A DNA stretch of 64,000 bases from Acuticoccus sp039034015 (lineage in GTDB: Bacteria > Pseudomonadota > Alphaproteobacteria > Rhizobiales > Amorphaceae), in contig JBCCBM010000008.1 of NCBI GenBank assembly GCA_039034015.1, positions 1 through 64,000 of the forward strand, read 5' to 3'. This document shows, piece after piece, positions 61,362-64,000 of the stretch. The notes under the pieces are model-generated. The model saw nothing but the letters and a program-made list of their open reading frames with translations, had not been told where the DNA came from and ran no database searches. Made by a program: the position numbers and the translations under genes. Positions within the stretch are counted from its first letter, which is position 1. Each line of letters starts with the position of its first letter.

Positions 61362-62386
61362 GCCGTTTCTTCCTTCACAATGGAAATCACCTCGGTCACA
61401 TGCTCCGGCGGCGTCTCCAGTGAGATCCCGTGGCCAAGGTTGAAGATGAACGGCCCATCCCGAAGCTCGCGGCAAATGTGGCGCACGGCCTCCCCAAGCT
61501 GCGGCCCGCCGGCCACCAACCGCGCCGGCTCAAGGTTCCCCTGAACGCATACGCCGCCCGCCTGGATCCGCCGCGCCGCATCCATCGGCACCGTCCAGTC
61601 CAGCGACACGCCATCCACCCCGGTCTCACCCACAAACGCCTCATAGCCAAAGCCCGCCCCGCGCGGAAAGCCGATCACCGGCGTCCCCGGCCGCGCCGCC
61701 TTCACCCCTTCAACGATCGCCCGCGTCGGTTCAATGGACCACCGCAGAAATCCCCGCTGATCAAGGGCCGACGCCCAACTGTCGAAAATCTGAACCGCAT
61801 CCGCCCCCGCATCCACCTGCGCAATCAGATGCTTCGTGCACGCCTCCACCAGCATCGCGGTGATGGCATCCATCGCGGCTTCACTGGCGGCAAACTTGCG
61901 CCCAGGCCACGAATCCTGGCCCCCGCGGCCGCCCACCATGTAGGTCGCCAACGTCCACGGCGCGCCACAAAACCCCAGCACCGCCTTCTCGGCCGGAAGC
62001 GCTGCCCGAAGCCGCCGGAGCGCCTCATAAACCGGCGCCAAATGCGCCTCAAACCCATCGAACGACAGCCCCGACGTGTCGGTCAACGGTTCCAGCCGCG
62101 GCCCCTCCCCTTCCACGAACCAAACCTTTTGGCCCAGCGCATGGGGCAGCACCAAAATGTCGGAAAAGATAATCGACGCGTCGAACGCATACCGCCGCAT
62201 CGGCTGCAGGGTCGCCTCCACCGCAAGGTCGGGCGAATAGCAAAAATCGAGGAACGAGGGCGCTTCTTTCCGGATCTCACGATACTCCGGCAGATACCGC
62301 CCGGCCTGGCGCATGAACCAGACCGGCGCCGGCCGCGCCACCTCCCCTTTCAACGCGCGCAGAAGCGCGGGAACCGCCTCACCCAT
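61358..62386 (-). CDS. hemE: Uroporphyrinogen decarboxylase
   Basis: The 342-residue enzyme converts uroporphyrinogen III to coproporphyrinogen III. PVWFMRQAGRYLPEYR (21-36) is the N-terminal signature with the substrate-binding Arg residues; FSDILVLPHALG carries the catalytic Asp; GFCGAPWTLATYMVGG is the second conserved block. It is the first gene of the leftward hemE-hemJ pair and begins at the edge of the presumed origin region. Confidence 0.97.
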   Translation of the reverse strand: MGEAVPALLRALKGEVARPAPVWFMRQAGRYLPEYREIRKEAPSFLDFCYSPDLAVEATLQPMRRYAFDASIIFSDILVLPHALGQKVWFVEGEGPRLEPLTDTSGLSFDGFEAHLAPVYEALRRLRAALPAEKAVLGFCGAPWTLATYMVGGRGGQDSWPGRKFAASEAAMDAITAMLVEACTKHLIAQVDAGADAVQIFDSWASALDQRGFLRWSIEPTRAIVEGVKAARPGTPVIGFPRGAGFGYEAFVGETGVDGVSLDWTVPMDAARRIQAGGVCVQGNLEPARLVAGGPQLGEAVRHICRELRDGPFIFNLGHGISLETPPEHVTEVISIVKEETA

Positions 62387-62797
62387 TAAAACAACAGTTC
62401 TTATATAAAAGGGATGATGATGATGTTGGCCGGTGGACGGTGGGGATCGTCCCGCGGCGCACAGGGGTGTTCATGGGCAGCCTTTCGCTCACAGTGCGCA
62501 ACGGGGCACTGTTCACACGCCCGTGCCCGCTTCGCAATGTCCCCGCCGATCGCCCCGGCGCCCCTGGCCGATTGCCCCGTCAACCCAGTTCGCAAAACGT
62601 CCGCACGAGAGGTGGATGGGGCCTGCACGCGCCCCTCCGCTGCCAAAACACCCCGGCCGTTGCGACACGTCGTCTCCACAGCCCTCTTGGCGTGGACGGC
62701 GCTCTGAATGGTTTGGCCCCCCATCCACACCCTTGCGGCGTGGAGCGCCTTGGCGCACGACTTATCCAAACACTCTCCGCCGAAAGGCCACCGGGTC
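62387..62797. other. Candidate chromosomal replication origin (oriC)
   Basis: A 411-bp gap without a convincing gene between divergent hemE and PPSR. In Caulobacter and other alphaproteobacteria the origin lies between hemE and this PPSR/DUF299 gene. Next to hemE is an AT-rich tract (62387-62423, with TTATATAAAA). Sequences resembling the DnaA box TTATCCACA are TTATCCAAA (62762-62770, 8 of 9), CCATCCACA (62721-62729), GTCTCCACA (62672-62680, both 7 of 9) and a weaker CTGTTCACA (62509-62517). Transcription diverges on either side. The position is strong evidence; the boxes are few and imperfect. Confidence 0.65.
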
Positions 62798-63646
62798 GTG
62801 AACCGCAAACGCACATTCGTCCACGTCCACCTCGTCTCCGATTCCACGGGCGAGACGCTCATCACCGCCTCCCGCGCCGCCGTCGCGCGCTATGAGGATG
62901 TGGAGGCGATCGAACACATCTACCCCCTCGTCCGGTCTGACCGCCAAGTGGACCGCATCGTCTCCGAGATCGAGGACGCCCCCGGCATCGTCATGTTCAC
63001 CCTGGTGGACCCCCACATCCTCCACCGGATCCAGCAAAAATGCGGCGAACTGGGCCTCCCCTGCATTGACGTGCTCGACCCCCTGGTGGCCGTCTTCCAA
63101 AGCTATCTCAACGTCCAAAAGGCGAGCCGCATCGGTGCCCAACACAACCTCGACGCCAGCTATTTCCGCCGGATCGAAGCGCTCAACTTTGCCATGCGCC
63201 ACGATGACGGCGCCCTGCCCGACAACATCGACGAGGCCGATGTGGTCCTCGTCGGCGTCTCCCGCACGTCAAAGACCCCCACCAGCATCTACCTCGCCAA
63301 CCGGGGCGTGCGCGCCACAAACCTTCCCATCGTGACCGAGCTTGCCTTCCCGCCCCAGCTTTTTAAGGCCGAGCAGGCGCTGGTGGTGGGCCTCACCGCC
63401 TCGCCCGACCGCATTGTGGCCCTGCGCGAAAATCGCCTCCTCACCATGAACGCCGAGCGCCGATCCTCCGAGTATGTGAACCGCCAATCGGTCGCCAAAG
63501 AGATCGCGTTTGCGCGAAAACTCTGCGCCGAAAATGGCTGGCCGCTCATCGATGTGACCCGCCGCTCCATTGAGGAAACTGCGGCCGCAATCGTCGCCCT
63601 CCTGCGCGACCGTCGCTATGGCAACCAGCTCACGGAGACCTACTGA
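62798..63646 (+). CDS. Pyruvate, phosphate dikinase regulatory protein-like kinase/pyrophosphorylase (PPSR, DUF299)
   Basis: 282 residues from GTG 62798. The opening FVHVHLVSDSTGET and the P-loop-like GVSRTSKT (153-160) define the DUF299 family of bifunctional Ser/Thr kinases and pyrophosphorylases that switch pyruvate phosphate dikinase or PEP synthase off and on. A frame start at 62708 adds 30 residues that lack family sequence. It is the first rightward gene from the presumed origin. The stop overlaps the aroE start (TGATG). Confidence 0.92.
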   Translation: MNRKRTFVHVHLVSDSTGETLITASRAAVARYEDVEAIEHIYPLVRSDRQVDRIVSEIEDAPGIVMFTLVDPHILHRIQQKCGELGLPCIDVLDPLVAVFQSYLNVQKASRIGAQHNLDASYFRRIEALNFAMRHDDGALPDNIDEADVVLVGVSRTSKTPTSIYLANRGVRATNLPIVTELAFPPQLFKAEQALVVGLTASPDRIVALRENRLLTMNAERRSSEYVNRQSVAKEIAFARKLCAENGWPLIDVTRRSIEETAAAIVALLRDRRYGNQLTETY

Positions 63647-64000
63647 TGGTCCGAGTCGGCGTTGTGGGCTGGCCCATCAAACACTCCCGCTCCCCCGTCA
63701 TTTTTGAGCACTGGTTCCATCGCTACGGCATCGAGGCCACCTACGAGCGCATCCCCGTCTCGCCCGATGACGCCCCCGCCTTCTTCAAATCGTTGCCGCC
63801 AGAGTTTCACGGCGTGAACGTCACCGTCCCCCACAAGGAGATGGCGGCCGCCAACGCCATCATCCCGCCGGCCGAAGCGCCGCTCGCCTCCGCCAACACC
63901 CTGTGGCGCGGCCCGCCGGACGACCCCCGCGTTTTCGGCGCCTCCAGCGATGGCGGCGGTTTTATTGCCAACCTTGCCGCCGCCGACCCCGCCTGGTGGG
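63646..64000 (+). CDS. aroE: Shikimate dehydrogenase (3' end outside window)
   Basis: The first 118 residues are visible. GWPIKHSRSP holds the shikimate-binding SRS motif, NVTVPHKE the catalytic Lys, and SANTLW the next conserved block. The usual NTDG motif reads SSDGGGF here, with the Asp kept. It should reduce 3-dehydroshikimate with NADPH in aromatic amino-acid synthesis. The start overlaps the PPSR stop. In related genomes a maf gene usually lies between these two; it is absent here. Confidence 0.93.
   Translation, partial: MVRVGVVGWPIKHSRSPVIFEHWFHRYGIEATYERIPVSPDDAPAFFKSLPPEFHGVNVTVPHKEMAAANAIIPPAEAPLASANTLWRGPPDDPRVFGASSDGGGFIANLAAADPAWW

Noticed and set aside
62440..62895. Short plus- and minus-strand frames within the hemE-PPSR gap
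   Set aside because: They overlap each other in several frames, have no ribosome sites or motifs, and lie in the presumed origin region.

Overview
The window is about 66-68% GC by eye and reads as a chromosomal segment of an alphaproteobacterium, most likely of the Hyphomicrobiales (Rhizobiales). The supporting signs are a BA14K-family protein, a SahR-type regulator next to metF and metH, DUF4174 and DUF2798 proteins, and the gene order rho-hemJ-hemE / PPSR-aroE. That last order is the usual neighbourhood of the chromosomal origin in this class. No tRNA, rRNA, CRISPR array, prophage or transposase gene was seen.

Layout. 0-0.5 kb: the 3' end of an unidentified gene. 0.6-6.4 kb: a methionine-cycle cluster of an ArsR regulator fused to a methyltransferase (with a clear operator), metF and cobalamin-dependent metH. 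6.5-16.6 kb: one giant minus-strand RTX protein of 3,344 residues with a flagellin-like helical N-terminus, two LamG-like domains and several kinds of internal repeat. 16.8-20.6 kb: cell-envelope genes, namely an exported FAH-like hydratase, a small secreted protein, two tandem L,D-transpeptidases and a peptidoglycan-binding zinc peptidase. 20.6-34.6 kb: a 12-gene minus-strand catabolic array. It runs Gfo/Idh/MocA, CoA-transferase, enoyl-CoA hydratase, aldehyde dehydrogenase, a glucose-type ABC importer, two GMC oxidoreductases, an SDR and a LacI regulator, and looks like uptake and stepwise oxidation of a sugar- or polyol-like compound. 34.9-42.8 kb: two flavin monooxygenases, two PLP dehydratases (one ilvA), GNAT, YaiI, cupin and endonuclease III. 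42.8-46.1 kb: a third YkuD-type protein with an SH3 partner, and a smaller RTX protein carrying EF-hand-like loops. 46.4-50.9 kb: a HAD-like protein lacking its nucleophile and a five-gene operon ppa-lysE-leuB-DUF4174-DMT transporter. 51-54.3 kb: a TRAP transporter with an extra 36-residue ORF between its two permease genes. 54.6-58.0 kb: VOC protein, acyl-CoA synthetase, a small secreted protein and an unaccompanied LivG-type ATPase. 58.2-59.3 kb: BA14K and ArsR. 59.5-64 kb: rho, hemJ and hemE leftward and PPSR and aroE rightward, diverging from a 411-bp gap that is the best candidate for oriC.

The most noteworthy points are the candidate replication origin, a pair of intergenic elements (34.75 and 54.3 kb) that share conserved boxes but have different, internally complementary stems, the flagellin-like/RTX giant, the well-formed SahR-type operator, the small ORF inside the TRAP operon, and the HAD protein that has lost both motif-I aspartates. 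Positions, motifs and start choices were read by eye from the sequence; family assignments rest on recognised motifs, not on a database search.
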